A stretch of 64,000 bases of DNA, taken from NCBI GenBank assembly GCA_949878435.1, contig CATLAK010000004.1, forward strand, positions 107,267 to 171,266, written 5' to 3'. Position numbers and translations under genes: made by a program. Shown here one piece after another: positions 35,775-44,255 of this stretch. The DNA is from an uncultured Lachnospiraceae bacterium. GTDB lineage: Bacteria > Bacillota > Clostridia > Lachnospirales > Lachnospiraceae. Position 1 is the stretch's first letter. The number at the start of each line of letters is the position of its first letter. Under the pieces are notes generated by a model. The model searched no databases. It saw only the letters and a program-made list of their open reading frames with translations, and had not been told where the DNA came from.

Positions 35775-36022
35775 TAGTTCATTTCCTCCTTGTTTTCAGT
35801 ATTCACACATATATTTCTTGCGCAATATGGGCACCCATCCGATATACAGTGACCGCATTCCGTATATATGTAGCCGTCAATACAGTGCCATTCACATTGT
35901 GTATTCGGTATACCTTGTGCTTTCGCATAATCAGCCACAAACATGACGCACAACATAACAATGACAATACACGCCATTATTTCATGCGCGTGAACGCGTC
36001 TTTCTTTATCTCTTTTAATCAT
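35774..36022 (-). CDS. Membrane-anchored cysteine-rich phage protein
   Basis: 82 residues from ATG 36,022 (site AAAGGACA). A basic head and one membrane span (about 14-33) precede a Cys-rich domain with CEWHCIDG, CGHC and CPYCARNIC: about seven cysteines, enough for a zinc knuckle or disulfide-stabilised module outside the membrane. No known family recognised. Confidence 0.6.
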   Translation of the reverse strand: MIKRDKERRVHAHEIMACIVIVMLCVMFVADYAKAQGIPNTQCEWHCIDGYIYTECGHCISDGCPYCARNICVNTENKEEMN

Positions 36023-36062
36023 CACATTGTCCTTTCTTGATTTTTTTATATTTCTGTCTGCC

Positions 36063-36791
36063 TCAAGCTGGATATATCCTTTCAAAGCATATCATCCATA
36101 CCCACGGATTAGCATCCCAGCTATAGTATTCGCGGTCTGCCTTTTTCAATGTTTTGTCCCATATCTCTTTGGCAAAAATGTGCCTTGCTTGTTGATATGC
36201 ATTTTCTGGATCATTAAATGCTTCCGGCCGAAGAGTAACGCCCTCTGCAAGAAAATCATCTAAAGTCATTTCTTGAATCGGATGGGGTATTATATCCCGT
36301 ACTTTCAAAAAGATTCTTGCTGCTGCCTTTGGCATGAAAATTGACGGGTTCCATTCTCCTTCTTTATCCCATTTTCTTAAAAAATTATCGTATACGTCCC
36401 TATCTGCATTATCTGATCTGGCATTCGGGAATGTAAGGATAGATTCTTGTCCGCCAGCTTTAAACATGATATTCACGTTAGCATCAAACCTGCGCGCCGC
36501 TCTGACCGCCCATGTCTCCCGAACATGCAAGATATCATTGACCTTAAAGGGCGATTCGCATCTTAAAAGATCGTCTAAAGATAGATAGTCAATATTTTTA
36601 GTCTGCACACCGTTTTTCTCGCGCGTTTTGTGTAGGATAAGGCGTATATCATACCCTAATTTGGAGTTTCGTTTTATCTTTCCGGGAATCTTCCGCCTTG
36701 TCTCTGTTTTCCGGTTTTCTAGAATCGCTTGAACCATATCTGTATTAAAAAGAATAGGTTTTGCGACCTGTAATAATTCTTCTCTTGTCAT
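36063..36791 (-). CDS. ASCH/PUA-like domain protein (often annotated morphogenetic protein)
   Basis: 242 residues. The start KPILFNTDMVQAILENRKTE followed by TRR is the typical opening of phage ASCH-like proteins (a PUA-fold nucleic-acid binding module). Later VNDILHVRETWAV and MPKAAARIFLKVRDI fit the same family. ASCH proteins are thought to bind RNA or modified nucleosides; the older name morphogenetic protein has little support. Confidence 0.75.
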   Translation of the reverse strand: MTREELLQVAKPILFNTDMVQAILENRKTETRRKIPGKIKRNSKLGYDIRLILHKTREKNGVQTKNIDYLSLDDLLRCESPFKVNDILHVRETWAVRAARRFDANVNIMFKAGGQESILTFPNARSDNADRDVYDNFLRKWDKEGEWNPSIFMPKAAARIFLKVRDIIPHPIQEMTLDDFLAEGVTLRPEAFNDPENAYQQARHIFAKEIWDKTLKKADREYYSWDANPWVWMICFERIYPA

Positions 36792-36808
36792 GATTTCTCC
36801 TTTCGCTT

Positions 36809-37798
36809 TTAAACTGTCTGTCCTACATCTTCCAAGCCATATTCTCTCTTTCTGCGCTTGCAGTCTTCCAGCATACGTTCTAAAATGCCTACCTCTTCAT
36901 CACTCATGTAAATATAATATTTTTCAAGCATTTTTAGGGCATGAAGGCGGCGTGCATTTCCTTTTTCTTCCTCGCTTGTGTCGGTATCTGACATATGCTC
37001 CGCTTTTTGTTCGGTAATACTCCGCTTTTCTTTATTTTGCTTATCTATTTTTACATCCTGTGCACCTGCTGCCGCTTCCGCTTTCTTTGCGTCAACCATG
37101 TTGCGGATTTCCTGCGCTTTTACGTCTTCCCCTGCTGCCACCCGTTCAGCAATTTCTTTTTGCTCATTTTCCGGCAACTGGCTTGCTGCGGCTGCTGCCG
37201 TAACTCCAATTGCACCGCCTTTAAACTGCTCTTTGATTTCCGGCGTCGCATTATTATTAATCCGGTTATAGTCACCGATTACCGCCGCCGAAGTACCCAT
37301 AACACGCGCCACATAGTCACGTACACGTTCGCCGCGCTCCAAAATCAATAGCTTTTCCTCCTGTGCCGCCTTTAGGGCTTTTTTCCATTCCTCTGCTTCC
37401 ATCATTTTGTCATAATCCGTGTAATGACGGTTAAAGGCATTGCCAATCAGCACATGCAGTCGAAATTCTGCTTCTGACATGTCCTTGTAACGGCAGTTGA
37501 CCATGCGGAAGTAATCCGCGCCGCCCTGTACCAGCATTTCAATTGCTTTGTGCCGTCTATGACCACTGGCAAGCCAGTACTCACCGTTTACACGTCCCAA
37601 AATTAACGGTTCATGCAGACCGCCCGTCATTTCTATTCCTGCTGCCAATTCCTCTATTTCGTCCATACTGTACTTGTTTTGATCTGTTACCACAATGTCC
37701 TCATAGTCCATACGGATTTCTTTAAAATCTTTTTCCAAAGTTTCCACTGCACTTTCATTTGTTGCAGCGTTCATAAGGTCTTTTATTGAAAAACCCAT
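36809..37798 (-). CDS. ParB-like partition protein
   Basis: 329 residues. The ParB/Srx N-terminal domain is seen as MDEIEELAAGIEMTGGLHEP and the CTP-site motif ASGHRRHKA (about 77-85). A central HTH-like region (VRDYVARVMGTSAAVIGDYN) follows, then an Ala/Lys-rich linker and helical C-terminus. It stands next to ParA, so the pair may segregate the phage genome as a plasmid or control replication. Confidence 0.88.
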   Translation of the reverse strand: MGFSIKDLMNAATNESAVETLEKDFKEIRMDYEDIVVTDQNKYSMDEIEELAAGIEMTGGLHEPLILGRVNGEYWLASGHRRHKAIEMLVQGGADYFRMVNCRYKDMSEAEFRLHVLIGNAFNRHYTDYDKMMEAEEWKKALKAAQEEKLLILERGERVRDYVARVMGTSAAVIGDYNRINNNATPEIKEQFKGGAIGVTAAAAASQLPENEQKEIAERVAAGEDVKAQEIRNMVDAKKAEAAAGAQDVKIDKQNKEKRSITEQKAEHMSDTDTSEEEKGNARRLHALKMLEKYYIYMSDEEVGILERMLEDCKRRKREYGLEDVGQTV

Positions 37799-37817
37799 TA
37801 TTCATTCACCTGCCTTT

Positions 37818-38561
37818 CTAACTTTCCATATATTCCTTTACAAATTTTCTGTATGTAACTGCCGCTGCGCTGCGTGGGCTGTATTCTTCCAATGGCTGCT
37901 TATAGTAAGTTGCCGCTATCGCTTTATCCGATCTCCTAATCTGCGTCTCGAATACCCTGTACCTGCAATGCGCCCGAAGCCACTTTTCAGCCACTTCATT
38001 TTCGGGCGTTTTTCTATAATTAGTCAGAAGGACCCCGGCAATTTTTAATCTGTTATTTAATGCCTGTAATTCCTCAATCTGCGTTGCAAGCATTTCAATA
38101 CCATCAAGTGCCCAATTATCAAGGGTGATTGGCACTATAACTTCATTCGCCGCGCACAAAGCGTTAATTGTGCACATAAGCAGCGCTGGTGGATTGTCTA
38201 TGATGCAGTAATCATATTCCCCAAGTATACTTGCCAGATAATTTTTCATTCGATCGTCCTGCCGTTCGGTGCTTGTGCGCAAAGTATTGTCTGCCTTTAA
38301 AAGGGAAATATTGGCACTGATAACATCAATCCCTTTTTTACTTATAATTTCCGGTTTTTCTCTTTGCAGAATTTTTGCTGCGCCGCATGTATCTGCTTCG
38401 CCGTCATAGCAATTGAAAAACTGGCTTGCATTGCCCTGTGGATCATTATCTATCAGCAGGACGCGCTTTTTATGTTTTAGTGCAAGCAGAGTTGCCATAT
38501 TGATTGCGGTTGTAGTCTTTCCTACACCGCCTTTTAAATTGATGATTGCAATGGTTTCCAT
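37818..38561 (-). CDS. ParA-type ATPase
   Basis: 247 residues from ATG 38,561 (site AAAGGAGAG). The deviant Walker A NLKGGVGKTTTAINMA starts at residue 8; Walker A' LLIDNDPQGNASQF and Walker B DYCIIDNPPAL follow. Soj/ParA family of the short type without an N-terminal HTH. With the downstream ParB it forms a complete partition pair. Confidence 0.93.
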   Translation of the reverse strand: METIAIINLKGGVGKTTTAINMATLLALKHKKRVLLIDNDPQGNASQFFNCYDGEADTCGAAKILQREKPEIISKKGIDVISANISLLKADNTLRTSTERQDDRMKNYLASILGEYDYCIIDNPPALLMCTINALCAANEVIVPITLDNWALDGIEMLATQIEELQALNNRLKIAGVLLTNYRKTPENEVAEKWLRAHCRYRVFETQIRRSDKAIAATYYKQPLEEYSPRSAAAVTYRKFVKEYMES

Positions 38562-38600
38562 ATGTCTTTTTTCTCTCCTTTTCTTTGACAATCTGACTGC

Positions 38601-39023
38601 TTATTTTTTCAGCTTTTCCAGCTTTTCTTTAGCTGAAGATATTAGGATAGTTGGCGTTCCCAGAAGATAGGTTTCAAGTTCTTTTGCAGCTTCCACGCCT
38701 CCATTACATACCACGGCTTTGTACCCCTGCTCTTTCAACGCTTTAATCCATTCTTTCTGCTTTGCTGTGGTTGTGTTTTTTCCATATTTTATTTCGATGT
38801 AAAGCCCGGCATATCCTCTTCTTGGAACTGGCAGACAGAGATCAGGAACACCTGCTTTAACTCCCATAGCCTTAAAGCGCGCCGCTTCCCGTGCATCCCT
38901 TTTCCCTCCGTTTGGGATGTGGAATAAAAGTTTCAGTTCGGGGAAGCGTCCAGTATTCCAGTTTGCCCAGTCTATCACACCCATTTGTTCCGTATCTTCC
39001 CCACGTTTTAGATTTCCGTACAT
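38601..39023 (-). CDS. VRR-NUC domain nuclease
   Basis: 140 residues. The nuclease core is recognisable: FHIPNGGKRDAREAARFKAM, GVPDLCLPVPRRGY and YIEIKYGKN (PD...ExK), then QKEWIKALKEQGYKAVVC. VRR-NUC proteins are PD-(D/E)xK enzymes that resolve branched DNA; common in phage replication modules. AAAGGAGC precedes the ATG. Confidence 0.9.
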   Translation of the reverse strand: MYGNLKRGEDTEQMGVIDWANWNTGRFPELKLLFHIPNGGKRDAREAARFKAMGVKAGVPDLCLPVPRRGYAGLYIEIKYGKNTTTAKQKEWIKALKEQGYKAVVCNGGVEAAKELETYLLGTPTILISSAKEKLEKLKK

Positions 39024-39037
39024 TTTATTGCTCCTTT

Positions 39038-39415
39038 CTATGCGCCATAGTAAAGCCCTAGCCCATTTGCAAGCCCAGCTGCCGCTGCTTCTCCAATCTT
39101 TAACGCTTCCCGTGCCGTGTAGCCTGCTGCCGCGTCCGCTGCCCGTATCATCCGTGCCCCGTCCGGTATTGTGCTCTGCACGGCGCTTTGTCCTGCGTCT
39201 ACTGCTGTCGGCGCTTCCAGAAACGCCGCACCTTCAGCAAGCAAGTTGAATTTATTCGCACTGTACCAGTCTTGCCTGCCTAAATCATTTTCTACCTTGA
39301 TTTCTTTTATCACCCACGGTCTTTTGCCTGTCTTAATATCCAGCACGTCGTACATTTTCCCGAATGTCAACGGAAGTCCATCCGCTGTCTTTGTCCTCTT
39401 AAATTCTGCTTTCAC
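39038..39415 (-). CDS. Hypothetical phage protein
   Basis: 125 residues from a GTG after AAAGGAGAAAG. The N-terminal half is beta-rich (LTFGKMYDVLDIKTGKRPWV), the C-terminal half Ala-rich helix (IRAADAAAGYTAREALKIGE). No family recognised. It overlaps the Rep gene by 4 bases and thus belongs to the replication unit. Confidence 0.65.
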   Translation of the reverse strand: MKAEFKRTKTADGLPLTFGKMYDVLDIKTGKRPWVIKEIKVENDLGRQDWYSANKFNLLAEGAAFLEAPTAVDAGQSAVQSTIPDGARMIRAADAAAGYTAREALKIGEAAAAGLANGLGLYYGA

Positions 39416-40233
39416 CCTGTTTCTTTCTCCTTTCTTGGTTTTTCTATGATTTCGGTTTCTCCTGTTTCTAAATCCAGCATATACGCGTCTTTAGTCTCCT
39501 TTCTGGTAGTGCCATCCCAAATCAGTGTGTATGTAAAATACATGAATCCTGTTACTTCATGCCACGCTTCCGCAACGCTGTCTTTATCAAGATACCATCC
39601 CTTAGGAATTTCTATAGTGTGGTTGTAGGCATTCCTTGATCTGACCGTTGTTTTTGTGGGGATAGGTATTTTCAAATTTTTGCTGGAATTGTACCGTTTA
39701 CCAGAAAAGCCTTCACAGGTTCTCATGGTCTTTTCTGAATATTTCACAAAGTACGACGCCAACTTGCGGTACTGTCCGCTATCATCCAATGGTTTAATAT
39801 CTATCCATCCTTTTTTCCAGATTTTCTTAAGCTGTGAAATTTCTACGGCATTTAAGACCATGTGCACATGTACCGCGCCTCTCTCTCCTACTTCCGGCAC
39901 CCACACATATTTCAGTTCTTCGCCTGCTGCCCTGTAAATGCTTCTTAGGCTCCTTATCAGCTTGTCAATATCTGTCCGCAACTCTTCTTTTTGGGATGGA
40001 CGATTTTCCTTTGCGTACGAATAAGTCACATAAAGGCTTGTACCGTCAAAATTTTCATTAAATATCCATGTCAGCTTTTTTACTGCCTGCCTGCTATTTA
40101 CCTTTTTCTGTGCTTCACTTGTCTTATTTTCTTTTTTTCTCCTCGAACCTTCCTTTGTGTCAGTTCTCGCCGCATAGTAGAAGGTATGCTGCTTTGTTTT
40201 GCCTGCTTTACATATTTCATGTTTATATGGCAC
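39412..40233 (-). CDS. HUH-type replication initiator (ORF2/G2P-like Rep)
   Basis: 273 residues from GTG 40,233. The HUH metal motif is GAVHVHMVLN (His 122 and 124). The tyrosine motif is ASYFVKYSEKTM (Tyr 161 and 165 with Lys 164). The preceding KYVWVPEVGERG strand fits the ORF2/G2P-like Rep family known from filamentous phages and plasmids. Such enzymes nick one strand at an origin hairpin and stay linked to the 5' end. Right beside it lies the non-coding region 40,234-40,513 with hairpins and CTTGA sites. Confidence 0.82.
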   Translation of the reverse strand: MPYKHEICKAGKTKQHTFYYAARTDTKEGSRRKKENKTSEAQKKVNSRQAVKKLTWIFNENFDGTSLYVTYSYAKENRPSQKEELRTDIDKLIRSLRSIYRAAGEELKYVWVPEVGERGAVHVHMVLNAVEISQLKKIWKKGWIDIKPLDDSGQYRKLASYFVKYSEKTMRTCEGFSGKRYNSSKNLKIPIPTKTTVRSRNAYNHTIEIPKGWYLDKDSVAEAWHEVTGFMYFTYTLIWDGTTRKETKDAYMLDLETGETEIIEKPRKEKETG

Positions 40234-40513
40234 GTTCCCACCGCCTGTCGTTGAAATAATATACTTATCGAGTTAGAACAGCGGCTTGTATGCCGCTATT
40301 TTTCTTGACTTTCGGCTGTGCATAGCGTATCCTATTATTAGGTTTTAATTTTGCTGTGCGCAGCTTGACCGACTCGAATATGCCGATTCGAATCGGTCTT
40401 TTTTCGTCTTTATTATGACTTTTTTTCAATGTGCACTTTAATTTGTTTCGCCTGCTGCCGGATTGTTAAAAATGATATGTATGCAGAATAAAACCACTGC
40501 GTGTAGAATGAGA
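40234..40513. other. Structured non-coding region, candidate replication origin
   Basis: 280 bases without an ORF in front of Rep. It holds: hairpin 40,280-40,297 (6-bp stem) followed by T-run; two related imperfect palindromes GCTGTGCATAGC (40,315-40,326) and GCTGTGCGCAGC (40,353-40,364); a 13-bp stem with one mismatch at 40,367-40,379/40,386-40,398 followed by TTTTTT on the plus strand; CTTGA, the core of many HUH nick sites, at 40,304-40,308 and 40,364-40,368; and one GGCAGCAGG copy (minus) at 40,451-40,459. Confidence 0.55.
40367..40404 (+). terminator. Hairpin with T-run in the candidate origin
   Basis: A 13-bp inverted repeat (one mismatch) with a 6-base loop, followed by six T on the plus strand. 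No plus-strand gene ends here, so an origin structure or a block on antisense transcription is as likely as a true terminator. Confidence 0.45.
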
Positions 40514-40906
40514 TCACTGTACATATTCATTGTTGTTGCTGATTTCGCGCACAACTTTAATCTTATCTTTCGCCATCTGCATTATTCTACAGGCAAGTCC
40601 GGTTCTGACCGTAATTGTGGCAGCCTTCATTTTTTTGTCACAGATAGCATCTACAACATTTATCATGATTGCTTTTACCTCTTCCGGTTGCCGAAACTCA
40701 CCGGCATCTTTGCCAAACAGTTCATCAATACGTTGCTTTGCCAGTGTACGGCGGTTCGCACTTTCTTGATATTTAGTCGCTTCCTCACATTCGCACCGCA
40801 TTGTTGCCGCCTCTTCCAGCTGCGGTGCGGTCATTCCTGCTCCGTCTTCCAGCATGACATTCTGACCGCAAAAGCGGCAGGAGCCTATATTGCTTCCTTT
40901 TTTCAT
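40514..40906 (-). CDS. Hypothetical phage protein with N-terminal zinc-finger-like motif
   Basis: 130 residues. Four cysteines in SCRFCGQNV and MRCECEE suggest a zinc site at residues 10-38. The rest is helical. It is the last gene of the segment before the non-coding region. GGAGGGTGAAACC precedes the ATG. No family recognised. Confidence 0.65.
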   Translation of the reverse strand: MKKGSNIGSCRFCGQNVMLEDGAGMTAPQLEEAATMRCECEEATKYQESANRRTLAKQRIDELFGKDAGEFRQPEEVKAIMINVVDAICDKKMKAATITVRTGLACRIMQMAKDKIKVVREISNNNEYVQ

Positions 40907-40910
40907 GGTT

Positions 40911-41372
40911 TCACCCTCCTTTTTTTTTCAAATTAAACGCGATTACCATCAGCACTGCATCCATTGCCAAAGCTGCTATGATTCCTACTATTGATATGAT
41001 CCGGTTTCTGCGTAAACATTCCGTTTGATGTGCCAGCATTCTTTCTTTTTCTGGATTCAGTGCCCTGTCGTCTATATATTCATGGGCGTATATTTTACGC
41101 GTGTCCACGCCGCCATAAAAGGCTATATTTTCCACTGTATTTTCATTTACATAGTCAAATGTCAGCCCCTGCTTACCGCACCAGTTCACCGCATCCAGCA
41201 AATCTTTTCCTTTACGGCATGTCCACAGAATGAGAATTGCACCGTCTTCTTTAAGCTGCTTACAATAGCTGATATTTTCAGTTATGGCGCTTATGATTCT
41301 TGGAAATTTTGTTTTTGCCAATGTTCCGTCAAAATCTACTGCAACAATTCGGCGGTGCGCCTGTGTGCTCAT
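40911..41372 (-). CDS. HAD-family phosphatase with C-terminal membrane anchor
   Basis: 153 residues. Motif I is VAVDFDGTLA (nucleophile Asp 13), motif II ILILWTCRKG and motif III region EYIDDRALNP, a compact C0-type HAD hydrolase. A C-terminal span (SIVGIIAALAMDAVLMVIAF) then anchors it, which is unusual for a phage HAD protein. Substrate unknown; nucleotide or polynucleotide 3'-phosphate is common among phage HADs. Confidence 0.8.
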   Translation of the reverse strand: MSTQAHRRIVAVDFDGTLAKTKFPRIISAITENISYCKQLKEDGAILILWTCRKGKDLLDAVNWCGKQGLTFDYVNENTVENIAFYGGVDTRKIYAHEYIDDRALNPEKERMLAHQTECLRRNRIISIVGIIAALAMDAVLMVIAFNLKKKGG

Positions 41373-41797
41373 GCTTTTGCCCCTTTTCTTAAAATATGAT
41401 GCAGGAAAGAATGGTTCTCGGCTTCAATCCGGTATATCGCCTTTTCGCCTGCCTGTTCAATCAGTTCAATCACATTTTCTAATTCTTTTTCTGACATGAG
41501 GTCAAAATGATACATAGCGTTCGCATAGCCCGTCGCAATCCCTGTCTGTGCCGCTACGCTTTCACGGTCTTTTTTGTTCCCGACTTCCTGCAACAATCTG
41601 TTTAACTTTCTAATCCCTGCCTGCTGTGTCTGCATAAGTCCATACCGTGCCATGATACGGACGGTTTTGGGCATTTCCACGCCTGCTGCCTGTGCAATCT
41701 TTTCTACATCCCTTTTGGCAGATTCATGCATAGCAGCATGCTCTGCCCGTGTCATAATGACAATGGCTACTCTTTCCCTTGGTGTCTGTGTGTTCAT
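41369..41797 (-). CDS. Hypothetical helical phage protein
   Basis: 142 residues beginning MNTQTPRERVAIVIMTRAEH; helical throughout with AETG-type turns (VAAQTGIATGYANAMYHFDL). The pattern recalls mobilisation/relaxosome accessory proteins, but no motif is decisive. Overlaps both neighbours by 4 bases (ATGA), so it is translationally coupled. Confidence 0.6.
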   Translation of the reverse strand: MNTQTPRERVAIVIMTRAEHAAMHESAKRDVEKIAQAAGVEMPKTVRIMARYGLMQTQQAGIRKLNRLLQEVGNKKDRESVAAQTGIATGYANAMYHFDLMSEKELENVIELIEQAGEKAIYRIEAENHSFLHHILRKGAKA

Positions 41798-42492
41798 ACA
41801 TCTGTACTCCCTTCTTTATTCTGCTTGGTTTTCTTTTGTTCCCTGCTGCTATTTTCAATCTCAATAGCATATACCTCGTATGTAGTGCGCAGGAACGGAA
41901 CGTCGTGTCCTTTAATCCGCTTTTTATAACCTCGAGCATGGAAACGTCCGTAGACTTCAATGTAATCACCTGTCTTCATTTCTTTTGCAACAAGTGCCTG
42001 CTTATCAAAGCATACGCACGGAACATAGCTTGTACCTGTAGGTGTCTTTACAGCGATCAAAACATTTGTAATATCTATTTTCTTGCTGGTTGACTTTTGC
42101 CGGCTCCTTTTCCTTGATAGCGGCGGCTTACATATATGTCCGCATATCTTGACTTCGTTCTGATCGTCTGCTGGTGGGTCATTCACGGAAATAATTTCAG
42201 CATATATATAGATTTTTACACTATTTTCTTCCGGTAACGGATTATGCAGATTTTCCGTTCTGATTTCTCCGCCTACCAGCACTTTTGTTCCCTCTGTAAT
42301 TCTTTGGATCATTTCTTCCGTTCCAGCCGCGCGCCCGTCAAACTGCAAAATATAAGTATCTTCGGTTTCGCTGGGACGCTTACGAACCAGCGTGGTTTCA
42401 TATACCTTCTTTTTCCAGTCTGCCGCGTCAACTACCAGCCGTGGCGGAGTCTCAACAACCCCTGTAATCCCAATTGTGTTATTTCTGCTCAT
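41794..42492 (-). CDS. Tandem OB-fold single-strand-binding-like protein
   Basis: 232 residues with two OB-like units: residues about 1-105 (GITGVVETPPRLVV, ITEGTKVLVGGEIRTE) and about 112-205 (VKICGHICKPPL, MKTGDYIEVYGRFHARGYKK). The two are diverged copies. It resembles SSB/PriB-type proteins. The phage therefore has this double-OB protein in addition to a normal SSB at 34.6 kb. Confidence 0.7.
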   Translation of the reverse strand: MSRNNTIGITGVVETPPRLVVDAADWKKKVYETTLVRKRPSETEDTYILQFDGRAAGTEEMIQRITEGTKVLVGGEIRTENLHNPLPEENSVKIYIYAEIISVNDPPADDQNEVKICGHICKPPLSRKRSRQKSTSKKIDITNVLIAVKTPTGTSYVPCVCFDKQALVAKEMKTGDYIEVYGRFHARGYKKRIKGHDVPFLRTTYEVYAIEIENSSREQKKTKQNKEGSTDV

Positions 42493-43019
42493 TCTTCCTT
42501 TTGTCTCCTTTCATATTTTGGCAGCTTTCCTTCTTTTACATAAAAGTCATATAAAGCGGCTTTGTAATGTTCCAATTCATCCCGAAGAAGCAAGATTTTT
42601 TCTTCTGCCCTTTCTGCCCTTTGCTCTGTTTTGATGGATGCAGATAAAATGCGGTCTTTTTCCTCGTTCAAATCCTTCACGCGTTTTTCATATTTAGCAG
42701 TAACTTCCGCATATACATCCGGTCTAATCCAGCCTAAGCTGTCAACTTTTTCTGGTTTTATACATGCTGTCATGCGGTTGATTTCAGTAAACGCTATGCG
42801 CGCGCCAAAACATGTGGTAAGCAACTCTGTCATTGTATCTGGATCCATTTCATACACTTTCAGCAATGCGTCGTCGTCTGCTTTTGTCAAATAGTCCTTT
42901 AACGCCATCTGGCTTTTTAGCCCTTGCATTCCCTCTTCTTTAAAGGTTTCCAGCACTTTCTTTAAGCTGTCAGCATCTACGCCTAAGCCGTCGCGCTCCC
43001 AAATCTGTAGATTGTCCAT
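42489..43019 (-). CDS. Coiled-coil phage protein
   Basis: 176 residues from ATG 43,019, which has AGGAGT 9 bases upstream; an earlier in-frame start at 43,112 would overlap the previous gene widely. The C-terminal half is a long coiled coil (YEKRVKDLNEEKDRILSASI onwards). No family recognised. Confidence 0.65.
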   Translation of the reverse strand: MDNLQIWERDGLGVDADSLKKVLETFKEEGMQGLKSQMALKDYLTKADDDALLKVYEMDPDTMTELLTTCFGARIAFTEINRMTACIKPEKVDSLGWIRPDVYAEVTAKYEKRVKDLNEEKDRILSASIKTEQRAERAEEKILLLRDELEHYKAALYDFYVKEGKLPKYERRQKEE

Positions 43020-43270
43020 TCTTCCTGTACTCCTTTCATTTCTGCCCAAGCTTTCAGTTCTTCGATCGCCTTTCGGTAGCATTCCGCAGGGCTCTCTTCT
43101 TTCACCCTGCATATGTATGTTCTTTTATCCTCCTTTTCATGTTTCCATATTTCAATAAGACCATCATCATATATGTCAAAATGTTCATGCAGCCTTAAAT
43201 TATGCTTTTTCTGTAATGGTCTATATATTTCATAAAATGCTTCGATTAGTCCGCTATATTCATCCTCCAT
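42983..43270 (-). CDS. Hypothetical phage protein
   Basis: 95 residues from ATG 43,270, seven bases after GGAGGG. Mixed alpha/beta, Tyr/Glu-rich (LIEIWKHEKEDKRTYICRVK). It overlaps the start of the coiled-coil gene by 37 bases. Not recognised. Confidence 0.6.
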   Translation of the reverse strand: MEDEYSGLIEAFYEIYRPLQKKHNLRLHEHFDIYDDGLIEIWKHEKEDKRTYICRVKEESPAECYRKAIEELKAWAEMKGVQEEWTIYRFGSATA

Positions 43271-43321
43271 GCAATGCCCTCCATGCACATTTAAAGGAAA
43301 ACACGCAAAAACATGTGCTGT

Positions 43322-44002
43322 CTATGTACTTCCAACAAAATCTAAAAGGTTCATCTGTGCCGCTTCCTGCATATATCTTTCCTTTGATAGCCCGAAATAA
43401 TATTCGCTTAATTCAAAGCCTACAAATTTATGTCCTGTATTCCGGCAGGCAATCAGCGAAGAAGCAGAACCTACGTGTGTGTCTAGAATCGTATCACCAG
43501 CTTTTGTAAATTCATTTAATATCCATTCATACAACGCTACGGGTTTCTGGGTGGGATGGATGCGATATTCTTTGTCCCTCATGTTCTGCTGAATCATGCC
43601 CTGCCATCTGTACCTGTATCTGCGCACAGAACATTTAAAGGAAGTCCATGCAAGCTCGCAGTCCGCAAAGTCATTATTCCCGTTGTCCTTATCCCATACG
43701 ATCCAGCACGGGCTATCATAAGGGATTCGGGATATAAAGTGATTTGCACCAAAAATAATCTGATTCTTGCTCACCCTGAATAATTCGTCGAAATACTCGG
43801 CGTCTGGCGGCTCAAGGTCTTCTCCCTCAAAGGGAAGGTAATCTTTGGCTATGGTAAGTTTTGAACGTCCTTTTTTCCTGCCACGGGTATCTACTCTTAT
43901 TCCATAGGGTGGATCAACAATTGCAAGGTTAAAATAGTTATCTGGGAACTCTTTCATTCCTTCTTTACAGTTCATGTTGTAATAGCCATAATCAAGCATC
44001 AT
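43322..44002 (-). CDS. DNA adenine/N4-cytosine methyltransferase
   Basis: 226 residues from ATG 44,002 (site AAAGGAATG). Class beta amino-methyltransferase: catalytic motif IV IVDPPYGIRV near the N-terminus, target region in the middle, and AdoMet motif I (ILDTHVGSASSLIAC) near the C-terminus preceded by HPTQKPVALYEWIL. The THVGS variant of the usual PFxGSG is present. Orphan: no restriction enzyme gene in the phage, so protection from host restriction is the likely job. Confidence 0.9.
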   Translation of the reverse strand: MMLDYGYYNMNCKEGMKEFPDNYFNLAIVDPPYGIRVDTRGRKKGRSKLTIAKDYLPFEGEDLEPPDAEYFDELFRVSKNQIIFGANHFISRIPYDSPCWIVWDKDNGNNDFADCELAWTSFKCSVRRYRYRWQGMIQQNMRDKEYRIHPTQKPVALYEWILNEFTKAGDTILDTHVGSASSLIACRNTGHKFVGFELSEYYFGLSKERYMQEAAQMNLLDFVGST

Positions 44003-44240
44003 CGGCATTCCTTTGTTCTTCCAACTTTTCTTCCGCAAGTTTGACAAAATTTTTTAAGTCTGCAATCCTCTGTTCGTATTTTTCACGTGCTCTTTTTGCC
44101 TTTTGATACTGCCACAAAAGGAATATTCTTTCTTGCGAAGTTTCTTTTTCCTTATATTCTGCTTTAGCTTTTTCAATTTCCTGTTCTAAATCGCCACTAT
44201 AACTATAATTTGTTCCTTTTTTTGTCCTTTTTACCCTCAT
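43992..44240 (-). CDS. Small coiled-coil phage protein
   Basis: 82 residues, highly charged and helical (DLEQEIEKAKAEYKEKETSQ onwards), a single coiled coil. It lies between the two methyltransferase genes and overlaps the adenine methylase start. Unknown role. Confidence 0.6.
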   Translation of the reverse strand: MRVKRTKKGTNYSYSGDLEQEIEKAKAEYKEKETSQERIFLLWQYQKAKRAREKYEQRIADLKNFVKLAEEKLEEQRNADDA

Positions 44241-44255
44241 ATATCCCTCCGCGTA

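Noticed and set aside
40367..40404. True transcription terminator
   Set aside because: Kept only as low confidence: no plus-strand gene ends there, so origin structure is equally likely.
40463..40936. 157-residue plus-strand ORF opposite the zinc-finger-like gene
   Set aside because: Shadow of the minus-strand gene; no ribosome site and protein-unlike composition.
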